NCBI RefSeq assembly: GCF_007293315.1
Contig: NZ_VLXZ01000007.1
Location: forward strand, 1 to 64,000
Reading direction: 5' to 3'
DNA: 64,000 bases
Source of the DNA: Alkalicoccobacillus porphyridii
GTDB taxonomy: Bacteria; Bacillota; Bacilli; Bacillales; Bacillaceae_D
The translations under genes and the position numbers were made by a program. The notes below the pieces were generated by a model. That model did not search any database. It was not told the DNA's origin and worked only from the letters and a program-made list of their open reading frames with translations. Positions 1 through 10,530 of the stretch are shown piece after piece. Numbering within the stretch: the first letter of the stretch is position 1; each line of letters begins with the position of its first letter.

Positions 1-929
<929 letters not shown>

Positions 930-975
930 CTACAATCATTAAAAATAGTTAATTGTCGACACAGCGCGTCACATT

Positions 976-2685
976 TTAACTCACTATTAATACTTCAAGA
1001 GGTAGTTCTGATAACATTGAAAAAGACTCATTAATGTCATTAAAATACAGTTGATCTGTATTCTTAATAACATTTACATCATTATGAATAATTTTACGTA
1101 AACGGTACCCATCTGTAAAACATGCTCTTGGTCCATACTTTTTGAGGAGATAATATATTCCATCCAACTGATGTGAAAGAATTTGAGATTCATAAGTACG
1201 AAGAAAAGTTGAACTATCAATGAACGTCGCTTTCGAAACTTTTAAACCCTGCTCTAGCGATTTTACATAGGCTCTTCCTAAATGTTGCATAGTAATAGGA
1301 GATAACTTAGCCAACACTGTGCGCTTTAAAGCAAATGGTGGAACTAACAATGACGAAATATCTAAGTCATAATTATGGCTTCTTATGCTAGCTGTTAATA
1401 AACGATTTCCTATGTGTATAATGTTCATATTCTCTATCTCTTTAACCTCTGCCAATTGATTATTTAGAGATATATCATAATTATTATGTGCAACATCATG
1501 AATGAAAGTGTTTATTTGCGCTTCATTTAACAAGATGTCTGCCGAATGAAAGAATATTACATCTCCTTGTGCCAACTGACCTCCAATATCAAAATACGTA
1601 TACAGAGCTTTCTCTTCATGTAATAAGATATATGGGAGGTTATAACCTTGTAAGATTGACATCGCTCTTGAATTTGTTTTACTTAAAACAGGAATAATCT
1701 CAGCATCTAAGGATTTACATAAAATACATAAGTCATTTAGCACATTGGACTGTTCAGGTATGGCCAATACGATTGTAGTACTCTTAACCTTTGAGACCGC
1801 TTGCCAATTCAACCTTAACCTATCTGAAATCGCTTGATAATTTGTCAAAGGAGGGTAATGTAAACTAGCACCATGAGTAGAAGTAAGGTAATCAAGAGCC
1901 TCAACCATATCCCCATGCATTCGCTGCATAGCCCCAGACATAACTTCTCCTTCCTTCAAAAGATGATTAGGACGAATTTTATTAATAGATAAGACATCAA
2001 TTGAATGAGGTACAGAAATATTAAGCCCTTTATCAGCTGCTACTGCATTCGCGAGCATAGGGTTAGTCAAAGTTGCTTTATGAATAATGTCTAGTCCTTT
2101 TTTACTAAATGCATGTGGAATAGTTAATATATTCTCAGCACGTAACTCAGGTTTTTGTTGAATAAAATTGAGATAGTAGCGGGCAAATGAAATCATGTCT
2201 GCACCCTTAACTTTTGTCACATTGTCCACCGAGTTAATACTTACATCCGTTCCATTCTCGATGTCATGAACAAACGGTAGTAGATCTTCTGCCTTTATAA
2301 CAATGTCCGCATCAGTAAATAAGTAAATATCTGCATCCGAATCCATAGCGCCAATTGCTCTACCCAGGTCATTTCCAAGTGGTTCGGAATAATAAATAAC
2401 ACTTGCCCCTTTATTTCTAGCTATTCGTGCGGTTTGATCAGTTGATCCATTAACAACTACAATTACTTTATCAGGGTCAAGACGATTTACTTCATCTAAT
2501 ACTCCTGAAATTGTATCAGCTTCATTCATCGCAGGGATTATAACATGAAGAGTGTTATTTTTATTTCGCAATAAAGTTTTCAAATAGCTGACACCATTCT
2601 GGGTTGAATGTCGTGAAGCGTTCATTTTTTTTAAATACGTTTCCTTATCTTTTATCACTCTATAGGTTACATGATGATTTCTCAT
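976..2685 (-). CDS. Glycosyltransferase family 2 protein with a second, degenerate GT-like half
   Basis: Residues about 45-250 form a GT-A fold of family 2: a beta strand with LHVIIPAMNEADTI, the NGSTDQT segment, and the metal-binding TDADIVI motif. This domain would transfer a sugar from a nucleotide donor in the cytoplasm. The second half (about 290-569) again begins with a strand (TTIVLAIPEQ) and has FFHSADILL in the place of a DxD motif, so it looks like a repeated but probably inactive GT domain. The ATG at 2685 is preferred over one 18 bases upstream, because GGAGG sits at the right distance before it and nothing precedes the earlier one. Its position directly upstream of the collagen-like gene suggests that protein as acceptor, which is inference. 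Confidence 0.8.
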   Translation of the reverse strand: MRNHHVTYRVIKDKETYLKKMNASRHSTQNGVSYLKTLLRNKNNTLHVIIPAMNEADTISGVLDEVNRLDPDKVIVVVNGSTDQTARIARNKGASVIYYSEPLGNDLGRAIGAMDSDADIYLFTDADIVIKAEDLLPFVHDIENGTDVSINSVDNVTKVKGADMISFARYYLNFIQQKPELRAENILTIPHAFSKKGLDIIHKATLTNPMLANAVAADKGLNISVPHSIDVLSINKIRPNHLLKEGEVMSGAMQRMHGDMVEALDYLTSTHGASLHYPPLTNYQAISDRLRLNWQAVSKVKSTTIVLAIPEQSNVLNDLCILCKSLDAEIIPVLSKTNSRAMSILQGYNLPYILLHEEKALYTYFDIGGQLAQGDVIFFHSADILLNEAQINTFIHDVAHNNYDISLNNQLAEVKEIENMNIIHIGNRLLTASIRSHNYDLDISSLLVPPFALKRTVLAKLSPITMQHLGRAYVKSLEQGLKVSKATFIDSSTFLRTYESQILSHQLDGIYYLLKKYGPRACFTDGYRLRKIIHNDVNVIKNTDQLYFNDINESFSMLSELPLEVLIVS

Positions 2686-2779
2686 GAGATAAAATACCTC
2701 CATTTTGAAAGATCAGTTGCATGTTATGGACAATTGGGACATATACACAGTAATAATCAAATAGTAAAGGGTGAGGAGA

Positions 2780-3232
2780 ATGGAAAATCAGTCGTCATCT
2801 TTTAGGACTAAATTAACTCCAGTTCAATTACATCAACGTTTAATTTATACTCAATCTGAGCTAAATAAGTACAAATCTCAAGTTAAAAAATACCAAAATG
2901 ATTACTATTACAATATGATTGACGAATTAAAATTAAAAGAAAAGCAGTGGGCAAAAGAAAAAGAGCAGTTTGAAGCCGAGCTTATAGCTACACGTACTCA
3001 ATTACACCAAATTGAAGAAGAGCTTAAAGAGCTGCTTCATAAAGAAAAAGAAATGGCAGAAAAGCTATCTGCCATTAAGCATGCGACACCTATAGAAGAA
3101 ACTAAAGATTATTCAAAAGAAATTGATTCAAAACCTATTTATGATCAAATGATCACAACTGAATCAAATCAACCTACTCAAAAAAACCCTGAATGGTTCC
3201 TTCGCTCAGTTAAGAATAAAAAAGAACGTTAA
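2780..3232 (+). CDS. Coiled-coil protein, function unknown
   Basis: A 150-residue, highly charged protein. Residues about 15-105 are almost continuous heptad-like sequence rich in K, E, Q and L, with no signal peptide or membrane segment, so a long coiled coil is expected. The C-terminus is low-complexity. The ATG at 2780 is preceded by AAAGGGTGA at good spacing; an upstream in-frame GTG at 2771 lies inside that ribosome site. It is divergent from the GT2 gene, and its stop overlaps the convergent epimerase gene by 4 bp. A second coiled-coil protein lies next to a glycosyltransferase at 14963, so a scaffold role in spore-surface assembly is possible. I do not recognise the family. Confidence 0.7.
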   Translation: MENQSSSFRTKLTPVQLHQRLIYTQSELNKYKSQVKKYQNDYYYNMIDELKLKEKQWAKEKEQFEAELIATRTQLHQIEEELKELLHKEKEMAEKLSAIKHATPIEETKDYSKEIDSKPIYDQMITTESNQPTQKNPEWFLRSVKNKKER

Positions 3233-4185
3233 TCCCTATAAAATCTAATTGTTTCTGCTATACCTTTTTGCAAATCTGTATCTGGCACGTACCCAAGTAA
3301 AGTTCTGGCTTTGTTCACATCAGGGACCCTCTCCCTCATGTCCTCAAAGCCTTTTCCATAGACCTTATCATATGAAATAGTAATTATCTCAGAGGAGGAT
3401 TGCGCTTCTTCTTTAATGATGTTAGCTAACTCAAGAATAGTAATGGAATGATTAGTTCCAATATTAATAATTTCTTGATCGGTATTATTTGAAAGGACAA
3501 GAGCCGTTGCCTTAACTGTATCTTTGACATACGTAAAACAACGACTTTGGCTCCCATCCCCATGAACATATAAAGGTCTATTTTGTAGAGCAGCCTTCAC
3601 AAAAATTGGTACCACCCCGCCATACATGGTATCTGTAGCACGAGGACCGTAAGCATTAAAATACCTAAGAATGGTAACAGGAAGGCCTTCCTTTCCATAA
3701 GCTAGGCACATATGTTCTTCTAATGATTTAGTTGTTGCGTAGCACCAACGGTGAATATCACTAGATCCCAAAAGTCGATTACCATTCTCTTTGAACGGGC
3801 TTTCTTTACTTTTACCATAAACCTCTGAACTAGATGAAAAGATAACTTTTTTTTGATGCTTTGCGGCAGACGCTAATACTACTGTTGTACTTTCTAGATT
3901 TCCTTGTATTACCTTTAAGGGGTGATCCACACAATTTTTGACGCCAAGTACGGCTGAAAAATGAAATACAGCATCCGCTTCAGCAATGAGTGGATCTACG
4001 GTATTGTGGTGCGAACTATCTCCTTCAATTAATTGAAATTTCTCATGCTCTTGTAAATGGTCAATATTTACATAATGCCCATTAGAGAAATTGTCAAGCA
4101 CGGAGACATTGTGTCCCTCATTTAGCAATGCATCACATAGGTGGGAACCTATAAAACCAGCACCACCGGTAACCAGAAGATTCAC
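3229..4185 (-). CDS. NAD-dependent epimerase/dehydratase (UDP-glucose 4-epimerase-like)
   Basis: An extended short-chain dehydrogenase of 318 residues. The N-terminal Rossmann motif is [11 protein letters not shown], and the catalytic Tyr-Lys pair appears as YATTK near residue 150, preceded by SSSSEVYG. These enzymes epimerise or dehydrate nucleotide sugars using bound NAD; the exact substrate cannot be read from sequence. The start is GTG, with AAAGAGGTGA before it. It is the last gene of the minus-strand operon 8300-3229, 12 bp after the UDP-sugar dehydrogenase, which fits making a precursor for the neighbouring glycosyltransferases. Confidence 0.9.
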   Translation of the reverse strand: MNLLVTGGAGFIGSHLCDALLNEGHNVSVLDNFSNGHYVNIDHLQEHEKFQLIEGDSSHHNTVDPLIAEADAVFHFSAVLGVKNCVDHPLKVIQGNLESTTVVLASAAKHQKKVIFSSSSEVYGKSKESPFKENGNRLLGSSDIHRWCYATTKSLEEHMCLAYGKEGLPVTILRYFNAYGPRATDTMYGGVVPIFVKAALQNRPLYVHGDGSQSRCFTYVKDTVKATALVLSNNTDQEIINIGTNHSITILELANIIKEEAQSSSEIITISYDKVYGKGFEDMRERVPDVNKARTLLGYVPDTDLQKGIAETIRFYRD

Positions 4186-4197
4186 ACTCTCACCTCT

Positions 4198-5451
4198 TTA
4201 TAATCGTATGACATTTTTATAAGTCTCTTTTATACAATTCCGAGTATCTAATATTTGTTTGGAATGCTGGATGAGATCATCATAATTCATCATGCTATGA
4301 TCAGTTAAAATTAATATCACATCAAATTCAGATATCTTCTCTTCAGTCATATTAATGGATTGATATTTTTTTCCTTTCACAACGTACTCTTTAATGAAAG
4401 GATCTGTGTATTGAACATCCCAACCTTTTTCAATCATTTTTTCAAATATCGGAATAGACACGGATTCCCTCACATCATTAACATCTTTTTTATAGGTCAA
4501 TCCCACCAATAAAATATTCGGATGTTCCTTATCCTTTAAGATTGACGTCGTTCGAGAGATAATATAATTAGGTTGATTGTCATTTACTTTTTTTGCTAAA
4601 TCAATAAAGGGAGTCTCTAAGCTTAATAAATTTGCTTTCCATTTTAAATAAAGTGGATCTACAGGTATACAATGGCCACCAATACCTGGTCCGGGGAAAT
4701 ATGGAGTAAAGCCATAGGGTTTAGTAGAAGCTGCTTGAATGACCTCCCAAATGTCAATATCTAACTGATGACATAATTGACTCATTTCATTTATAAATGA
4801 AATGTTTATCAAACGTTGTGTATTCTCTAGGATTTTCGTCATTTCTGCGCTGCGAGGACTTCCTACTGGGACTAACTTTCTAAAAGCCTTTGAATAAATT
4901 AATTCTGTTTTTTGTAGACATTTTTTTGTAACGCCACTAATTACTTTTGGAATATTCTCTAACGAGTAATCTTTGTTTCCTGGATCAATACGTTCTGGAG
5001 AATAACCAAGAAAAATATCCTTCCCAACGATAAAACCAGAAGATTCGACTAATGGTACTAATACTTCTTCAGTGGTACCAGGAAATGTTGAGCTTTCTAA
5101 TACAATTAGCTGATCTCTCTGAAGATGTGGAAGCATTCCTTTTACTGCTGACTCTAAATAACTTAGATCTGGATATTGATGATTTCTTAATGGTGTAGGT
5201 ACACAAAGCACTATAGCATCTGCACCTACTAAGGCCTGAAAAGAATCTGAGTAACTAAATTTTTCAGAGGATGTAAGCTGTAGAATGTCCGCATCAGTGA
5301 TATCAGATAAGTAGGAAATCCCCTTTTTTAAACTCTCCATTTTGTTTAAATCCACATCAATTCCAATTACATTAAAGTCATTTTCATGAAATAATGTTGC
5401 CAATGGCAGCCCAACATAGCCAAGCCCAATGACAGCGACCGTAAATGCCAT
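4198..5451 (-). CDS. UDP-N-acetylglucosamine 6-dehydrogenase-like nucleotide-sugar dehydrogenase (WbpA type)
   Basis: A 417-residue member of the UDP-glucose/GDP-mannose dehydrogenase family. The N-terminal NAD fold carries [10 protein letters not shown], and the catalytic cysteine lies in [11 protein letters not shown] near residue 260. The C-terminal UDP-binding domain follows ([14 protein letters not shown]). The family oxidises C6 of a UDP-hexose to a uronate with two NAD. The GGHCIPVDP form and length are typical of the HexNAc enzymes (WbpA, WecC). The Gfo/Idh, DegT and acetyltransferase genes nearby favour UDP-GlcNAc as substrate. A 131-bp gap separates it from the acetyltransferase upstream, but the same operon is likely. 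Confidence 0.9.
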   Translation of the reverse strand: MAFTVAVIGLGYVGLPLATLFHENDFNVIGIDVDLNKMESLKKGISYLSDITDADILQLTSSEKFSYSDSFQALVGADAIVLCVPTPLRNHQYPDLSYLESAVKGMLPHLQRDQLIVLESSTFPGTTEEVLVPLVESSGFIVGKDIFLGYSPERIDPGNKDYSLENIPKVISGVTKKCLQKTELIYSKAFRKLVPVGSPRSAEMTKILENTQRLINISFINEMSQLCHQLDIDIWEVIQAASTKPYGFTPYFPGPGIGGHCIPVDPLYLKWKANLLSLETPFIDLAKKVNDNQPNYIISRTTSILKDKEHPNILLVGLTYKKDVNDVRESVSIPIFEKMIEKGWDVQYTDPFIKEYVVKGKKYQSINMTEEKISEFDVILILTDHSMMNYDDLIQHSKQILDTRNCIKETYKNVIRL

Positions 5452-5582
5452 TCCCGCAGCCCTTCTTTCAACAATTAGAATATCAATCTAACTATTGATA
5501 TGTGGCAGATTGTCTATTCGTTAAACCGATTAACCAAATGTGTGGAAAGATGGGCTATAAATAATGAGTTAGCCTACTTCTT

Positions 5583-6278
5583 TTATGTCTTTGCTTTAGA
5601 TGGATTTCCGTATGAAATTACCCCATCTGGTACATCTTTTGTTACAACTGCACCTGCACCAATAATTGCATTTTCTCCGATAGTGATCGCTGGTAATAAC
5701 GTGGCATGGTTACCTATCTTTGCATTTTGTTTTATATAGGGTCCAGTATGAGTTCCTTTTCCACTTGCCATATATTTATCATTAGACATCGAGCAACAAG
5801 GGCCAATAAACACAGAATCTTCTACTGTCGTGTCAGCTGTAACATAACAACCTGTTTGAATGGTAACGCCTTTTCCTATACGAGTATTGGGTTCAATCAT
5901 GGCATGACGACCAATAATCGTTAACTTATCAATAAATACTTGCTCACGGATACTTACATGATCACCGATGAAGACCCCTTCAGCAACAGATAATCCTGTG
6001 TAGAGAGTCACATGACTTCCAATTGTTACCTCACTATCAATCGTTAACGGACCTAAATCATTTGAAGGTTTTCTAGCCATCTTTTTATTAGAACCGGGTC
6101 GTTTGCCAAGAATAACATGGTCTCCAATTTCAACATCATTACCTATGACAGTACCTTCTTTAATCACTACATGCGAGCCAACACGAACTCTATCGCCTAG
6201 ACGAACGCCCATCTCGATAACAGCATATTCTCCAACTTCAACATCTGTGCCTAAAATAACACTTGAATGGATCGTCAT
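5583..6278 (-). CDS. Left-handed beta-helix (hexapeptide) N-acetyltransferase, WbpD-like
   Basis: A 231-residue protein built almost wholly of imperfect hexapeptide repeats ([IV]GxxVx), the signature of trimeric left-handed beta-helix acyltransferases. The helix is interrupted by loops around residues 65-80 and 165-185. The late IGAGAVVTKDVP and final YGNPSK are typical of sugar O/N-acetyltransferases using acetyl-CoA. The FIGPCCSMSND segment resembles the acceptor loop of the WbpD/WlbB group, which acetylates the 3-amino group of UDP-2-acetamido-3-amino-glucuronate. The start overlaps the stop of the upstream glycosyltransferase as TGATG, showing translational coupling. The 3-amino-sugar substrate is inferred from the other pathway genes. 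Confidence 0.85.
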   Translation of the reverse strand: MTIHSSVILGTDVEVGEYAVIEMGVRLGDRVRVGSHVVIKEGTVIGNDVEIGDHVILGKRPGSNKKMARKPSNDLGPLTIDSEVTIGSHVTLYTGLSVAEGVFIGDHVSIREQVFIDKLTIIGRHAMIEPNTRIGKGVTIQTGCYVTADTTVEDSVFIGPCCSMSNDKYMASGKGTHTGPYIKQNAKIGNHATLLPAITIGENAIIGAGAVVTKDVPDGVISYGNPSKAKT

Positions 6279-7300
6279 CAGTCTTTTTCCCCTTTTAACA
6301 CAGATTGATAAATCGTTTTTAACGATTTTATAATGGTATTCGCATTATGATGCATTTCAACATACCTACGTCCCTCTTTCCCAAGCTGATGTCTTCTATT
6401 TGAATCAATAATGAGGTCGCTCAAGACGTCTTTAAATGTGTCAGGGTTTGCTGATTGAATAGGTAGTTCTGCGGGTAATGTGCTCACAAGATCCGGGCGA
6501 ATATAAGCAATAACTGGCTTTCCTAAAGCCATAGCTTCCACACTTAAATTTCCATACATCCCACAAAGAATTTGATCAATAATGATATCTGCCTTTTGAT
6601 AAAGAAGTAAAGCCTCTTTATGATTAGTGTTTTCGATGAGTTGAAAGTTAAAAGATAATGTATCCTTCAACTCTGTAATAGCTGATTCAATGACGTCTGT
6701 GCCTTTGAAATCTCTTTGGGTTGGGGCATGAACAATAAGTGGTCGATTATTAGAAAAATCCGGGTACAACGGCTTATATTCTTCTACATTACATAGTCTT
6801 GGTAGTACATATATAGGCACACCATTAGACTCATAATAAGGTTTAACATATTTGTATAGTTCAAAATCTTGAACGATCACTGCATCAACAAACAACGAGA
6901 ATGTCTCTAAGTTTTTGTGAATCATATCATCAGGTAACGATGATTCTGCATTTACAAACGGATTTTCATAGTCATTTCCTATTTTTGCGCTTGTTCTTTT
7001 ACGCACATCGGTGCCTCTATGATGCATAATCACCTTCGCTCCACTCTTCTTAATCCATTCTAGATCACGGAAGTCTCCAATAAACGTACCACTATTATGG
7101 AAATGAAAGATATCAAAAAATGGTATCGCTGCTAGAGAAACCTTTTGCATATCATACGAGTCAGTGGGATATGTTCCAGGGTAATTAAAACTAGTTTGAA
7201 AATAATTGAAGGCAGCTGAGATCATACCTTCCTCACGAAGTTTTTTATTAATTAGCCCTACCTGACCTGCAATTTCCATTGGAGCATGGCAAATTTTCAC
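6278..7300 (-). CDS. Glycosyltransferase (GT4-like), paralogue 1 of 3
   Basis: A 340-residue GT-B-like protein. The N-terminus MKICHAPMEIAGQVG and the C-terminal block (IIDQILCGMYGNLSVEAMALGKPVIAYI) are shared with the genes at 7314 and 9541. The C-terminal E-x7-like region around SVEAMALGKPV is the donor-nucleotide site of retaining GT4 enzymes. HHRGTDVRKR replaces the HHWGNDVR of the two paralogues. The start is GTG with GGAGGTGATGAG before it. It sits between a paralogue 14 bp upstream and the acetyltransferase gene it overlaps. Donor and acceptor are unknown. Confidence 0.85.
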   Translation of the reverse strand: MKICHAPMEIAGQVGLINKKLREEGMISAAFNYFQTSFNYPGTYPTDSYDMQKVSLAAIPFFDIFHFHNSGTFIGDFRDLEWIKKSGAKVIMHHRGTDVRKRTSAKIGNDYENPFVNAESSLPDDMIHKNLETFSLFVDAVIVQDFELYKYVKPYYESNGVPIYVLPRLCNVEEYKPLYPDFSNNRPLIVHAPTQRDFKGTDVIESAITELKDTLSFNFQLIENTNHKEALLLYQKADIIIDQILCGMYGNLSVEAMALGKPVIAYIRPDLVSTLPAELPIQSANPDTFKDVLSDLIIDSNRRHQLGKEGRRYVEMHHNANTIIKSLKTIYQSVLKGEKD

Positions 7301-7313
7301 CTCATCACCTCCA

Positions 7314-8300
7314 TTAAACTGTCTTATAAATCTGTTCTAAGCTTTTGGCAATTAATTCAGCATTATGAAATGTTTCAACAAAAGCTCTTGATTGTTTCCC
7401 TGTTTCATAGCGTAATTGTGCATTCTCAATATATGGCTTAAGTACCTCCACTAGTGTCTCAGGCTTACCTGAAACAATAGGGAAATGATTTGGTAGATGA
7501 GAGCGCACGTCCTCACGAATATTTGCAATAACCACCTTACCAAGCGCCATGGCCTCAACACTTAACACTCCGTAGGTTCCGCAAAGAAGCTGATCAATAA
7601 TGATGTCTGCTTCTTTATACATTTCTAATGCCTGATCATGACTGACATTTTCAATTTTTTTGTATTCAAATTGATATCCTTGTTGTTCAAGGACCTCTAT
7701 TGCTTCATGGACATGCTTTGTCCCTTTAAAAGCTTGATTAGTTGGGGCATGAACGATAATTGGTTTTACTCTATCGTGAGCAGGATAGGACACCTCGAAC
7801 CGGTCGGCTAAGCAAATTAGTGGAACAACATGTACTCGCGCATAATAATCTTTTACATATGGAACCATTTCATAATCTTGTACAATGGCGGTATCAATAT
7901 ATTTGGATAAATACTTAAGCTTTTCGTGAATGGATTCATCTGAATTATAGCTTGGGGGTAATGGATAAGGATTCAATTGATTAACCATCTTCACCGTGCG
8001 GACGTCATTTCCCCAATGATGCATCACGAGCTTTTTTCCATTACCAGTTAGGTAAGGTAACTCCTCCCCATTCACTGTAAATGTATTCCCATTATGAAAA
8101 TGATAAACGTCTGCAAAATTCATGAGCGGAATTATGTGTTTATACAGTTCATAAGCATCTGTAGGGATAATATGATTTTTATAATTTAGGTACGAGTGAA
8201 ACCAATTATACCCATTTACTTGATGACCTTCATTTTTTAACGCTTCACACATCATACCCATTTGCCCGGATATTTCTGTTGGGATGTGAATAACCTTCAT
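7314..8300 (-). CDS. Glycosyltransferase (GT4-like), paralogue 2 of 3
   Basis: 328 residues, first gene of the minus-strand operon running to 3229. The N-terminal MKVIHIPTEISGQMG and the central HHWGNDVRTVK, VHAPTNQAFKGT and IIDQLLCGTYG blocks are nearly those of the gene at 9541. GLLSVEAM-type donor-site residues are present (GVLSVEAMALGK). No signal peptide or membrane helix is seen, so action is cytoplasmic or at the inner face of the membrane. The start has GGAGG 6 bases upstream. The 150-bp gap to the divergent DUF4855 gene must hold its promoter; CATAGATAA on the minus strand resembles a SigK -10 in 8 of 9 positions, without a good -35. Confidence 0.85.
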   Translation of the reverse strand: MKVIHIPTEISGQMGMMCEALKNEGHQVNGYNWFHSYLNYKNHIIPTDAYELYKHIIPLMNFADVYHFHNGNTFTVNGEELPYLTGNGKKLVMHHWGNDVRTVKMVNQLNPYPLPPSYNSDESIHEKLKYLSKYIDTAIVQDYEMVPYVKDYYARVHVVPLICLADRFEVSYPAHDRVKPIIVHAPTNQAFKGTKHVHEAIEVLEQQGYQFEYKKIENVSHDQALEMYKEADIIIDQLLCGTYGVLSVEAMALGKVVIANIREDVRSHLPNHFPIVSGKPETLVEVLKPYIENAQLRYETGKQSRAFVETFHNAELIAKSLEQIYKTV

Positions 8301-8359
8301 TTTATTCCTCCGTCCCTTCGCCTAATTCCTTATCTATGTCTATTCAACTCAAGTGACTT

Positions 8360-8386
8360 ACGTTAATAGTACTTATACATTTCTTA
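8360..8386 (+). promoter_or_regulatory. Weak SigK-like promoter for the DUF4855 gene
   Basis: AC at 8360-8361, 16 bases, then CATTTCTTA at 8378-8386. This matches the SigK pattern AC-N16-CATAnnnTA except for the fourth base of the -10. It lies 64 bp before the start. Confidence 0.35.
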
Positions 8387-8449
8387 AAATCATTTTTGTG
8401 CTAATGATGGCATAAGCTTTAAGAGTACCCAAGGAAGGTGGAAAATTTG

Positions 8450-9454
8450 ATGAGAGGACTTTTAAAAGGAGAAAGCTTAAACATTAAAAACCATTTAGCT
8501 ATTATTAACATAGGAGGCTTTGATGAAAACAATATTCGAGCATGGTCTGCCAAGGAATTAGAGCCGGCTGTTCAGTATTCTTTAAACGGGCATTCCACTG
8601 GGGAAACTTATTTTGAAGGTTTTATTTTTAATCCGATCTCTCCTCGAGAAGGTTCCTTTATGCACCCTTTATACAGTGGCTTTGGGACACCTGCTAACAA
8701 AGACGACTGGAGAGATTATTTAGATCTGCTATTTGAACAGGATGCTAATTTACATGCATTAAACAGTTTAGCCTCAAAAGAACTAGATATTTGGATTGGT
8801 CTCCCTTATCCACTTATCAGTGAGAATCCTTTTGGAACAGTGAACTCTGAGCATACGTTGATCTTTAATAATAAAGAAGATCGATTACAAGCATTAACGT
8901 GGTGGTATAATAAGGCAATACAACATTGGAACGACGCGAGCTTAACGAACTTAAAACTACAAGGGTTCTTTTGGATAAAGGAAGTTTTAAGTGAAAGTGA
9001 TGAAGATCTTATTCAAGAGATTAACGCGATTATTCATTTAGATGGTTTTAAAACCATGTGGCTTCCGAATTACGGGGGATATGGAGCAATGAAACCCTGG
9101 AAAGGAGATCATCTTAAATTTGATGTTACTGCGGTGAATACAAATTATTATGGTAACACAATGATGGGAACAGAATGGATTAACCACGCCTGTATGTTTT
9201 CAAATGTATTTGGTTGCGGCTTACAATTAAATATTGGAAAAGGCTGGACATTCAGTCCATATCATGTTTATGATTTTTTAAATTTTGGATTACCAAGTCG
9301 CAATAACTATATAAATAATCATTTCTTAGTATTCTCTTTTTATAATCTAACGTTTAAAGAATTTGCTGAGAATTCACCAGCTGAGTATCAGCAGATTCGA
9401 CATTTTATGAAAAAACAATATGTAGAACAAAGCTACCCTGGTCGAACATATTAA
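8450..9454 (+). CDS. DUF4855 domain protein
   Basis: 334 residues counting from the ATG at 8450; AAGGAAGGTG ends 9 bases upstream, and in-frame TTG (8447) and GTG (8438) are less well placed. The sequence runs from LAIINIGGF through WIGLPYPLIS, FFWIKEVL and MWLPNYGGYG to LQLNIGKGW. This is the pattern I associate with DUF4855, a TIM-barrel-like family suspected to act on glycans. There is no signal peptide, so it would act in the mother-cell cytoplasm or be released at lysis. It is the only plus-strand gene inside the two minus-strand sugar operons, converging on the glycosyltransferase at 9541. The enzymatic role is not established. Confidence 0.75.
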   Translation: MRGLLKGESLNIKNHLAIINIGGFDENNIRAWSAKELEPAVQYSLNGHSTGETYFEGFIFNPISPREGSFMHPLYSGFGTPANKDDWRDYLDLLFEQDANLHALNSLASKELDIWIGLPYPLISENPFGTVNSEHTLIFNNKEDRLQALTWWYNKAIQHWNDASLTNLKLQGFFWIKEVLSESDEDLIQEINAIIHLDGFKTMWLPNYGGYGAMKPWKGDHLKFDVTAVNTNYYGNTMMGTEWINHACMFSNVFGCGLQLNIGKGWTFSPYHVYDFLNFGLPSRNNYINNHFLVFSFYNLTFKEFAENSPAEYQQIRHFMKKQYVEQSYPGRTY

Positions 9455-9480
9455 CAAAACAATTTACCTTCATTTTTCAA

Positions 9481-9526
9481 TAAATAAACCAAACCGAACT
9501 CAAATGAGATTGGTTTGGTTTATTTA
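9481..9526. terminator. Bidirectional terminator
   Basis: A perfect 15-bp stem (TAAATAAACCAAACC pairing with 9512-9526) lies between convergent genes ending at 9454 and 9541. A/T-rich ends serve both directions. Confidence 0.85.
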
Positions 9527-9540
9527 TGACTTCCTTTTCC

Positions 9541-10530
9541 TTATAGCTTAGGCAGCTCATTATAAATAGTAAGAATTTGTTCTGTGACTACTTTACTATT
9601 ATGATAAGCTTCCGAATATTTACGCCCATTCAAGCCAATTTCCTTCCAACTTTTCGGATTGTCAAGTAAAGCTTTGATAACTGAATATACAGTACTTGGG
9701 TTAGCATTGATAATGGGGGGCTCCTCAGGAAATTTATTCATTAAATCTTCTCTTACATATGTCACCACTGGCTTTCCAAGGGACATTGATTCGACAGATA
9801 ATAGCCCATATGAACCACACAGAATTTGATCCAAGACAATATCTGCTTCCTTATACAGCTTTAATGCTTCATCATGATTCATTTTTTCAATACGCCGATA
9901 TCGGAAAGAATGTGTATCTTTTAGCCTCTTAATCGCTCTCTCTACATGAATGGTTCCTTTAAAAAATGGGTTGGTCGGCGCATGAACAAGAAGAGGCGGA
10001 TCATTAGGTGTACAATCTTCATAATGAATTTCAGATAAATCAATCGCTATCGGTACGACATGTACCCTTTTATAATAGTCCTTCACATAGTCGTACACTT
10101 CGTAATCTTGAACGATAGCGTCCTCAATTACAGAACTAATTTGCTTTAATCGATCATCCATTTTTTGATTTGGGGGAGAATCCCCTGTATATGCATATGG
10201 GTTACGTTCTTTTGCTTGTTCATGAAACCTAACATCGTTTCCCCAATGGTGCATAACTGCTCGTTTTCCAGAGCCTTTTAAGTAATTAAGATCACTAAAA
10301 TCATTTCTCAATGTTTGAGCATAATGAAAATGAAAAACCTCGTGATCATTAATTAATTCCTCCGCTATTTCACCAATATTCTCTCGTGTCATGTACTGCA
10401 AATGATTCTTGTAGCCTAAATATGATTGGAATGAATTATAACAGTTTACTTCGTGGCCTAATTTCTTTAGTTCTCCTGCCATAATCCCCATTTGTCCTGC
10501 TATTTCTGTAATTCCTTGAAATATTTTCAT
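9541..10530 (-). CDS. Glycosyltransferase (GT4-like), paralogue 3 of 3
   Basis: 329 residues. It begins MKIFQGITEIAGQMG and carries HHWGNDVRFHE, VHAPTNPFFKGT and LDQILCGSYGLLSVESMSLGKP, so it is a close paralogue of 7314 and more distant from 6278. The SVESM segment with its glutamate is the probable donor-binding site of a retaining GT-B enzyme. It ends the operon that begins at 13635, and its start overlaps the upstream epimerase stop by 4 bp (ATGA). Three related enzymes across two operons would suit successive addition of similar sugars. Substrates are unknown. Confidence 0.85.
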   Translation of the reverse strand: MKIFQGITEIAGQMGIMAGELKKLGHEVNCYNSFQSYLGYKNHLQYMTRENIGEIAEELINDHEVFHFHYAQTLRNDFSDLNYLKGSGKRAVMHHWGNDVRFHEQAKERNPYAYTGDSPPNQKMDDRLKQISSVIEDAIVQDYEVYDYVKDYYKRVHVVPIAIDLSEIHYEDCTPNDPPLLVHAPTNPFFKGTIHVERAIKRLKDTHSFRYRRIEKMNHDEALKLYKEADIVLDQILCGSYGLLSVESMSLGKPVVTYVREDLMNKFPEEPPIINANPSTVYSVIKALLDNPKSWKEIGLNGRKYSEAYHNSKVVTEQILTIYNELPKL

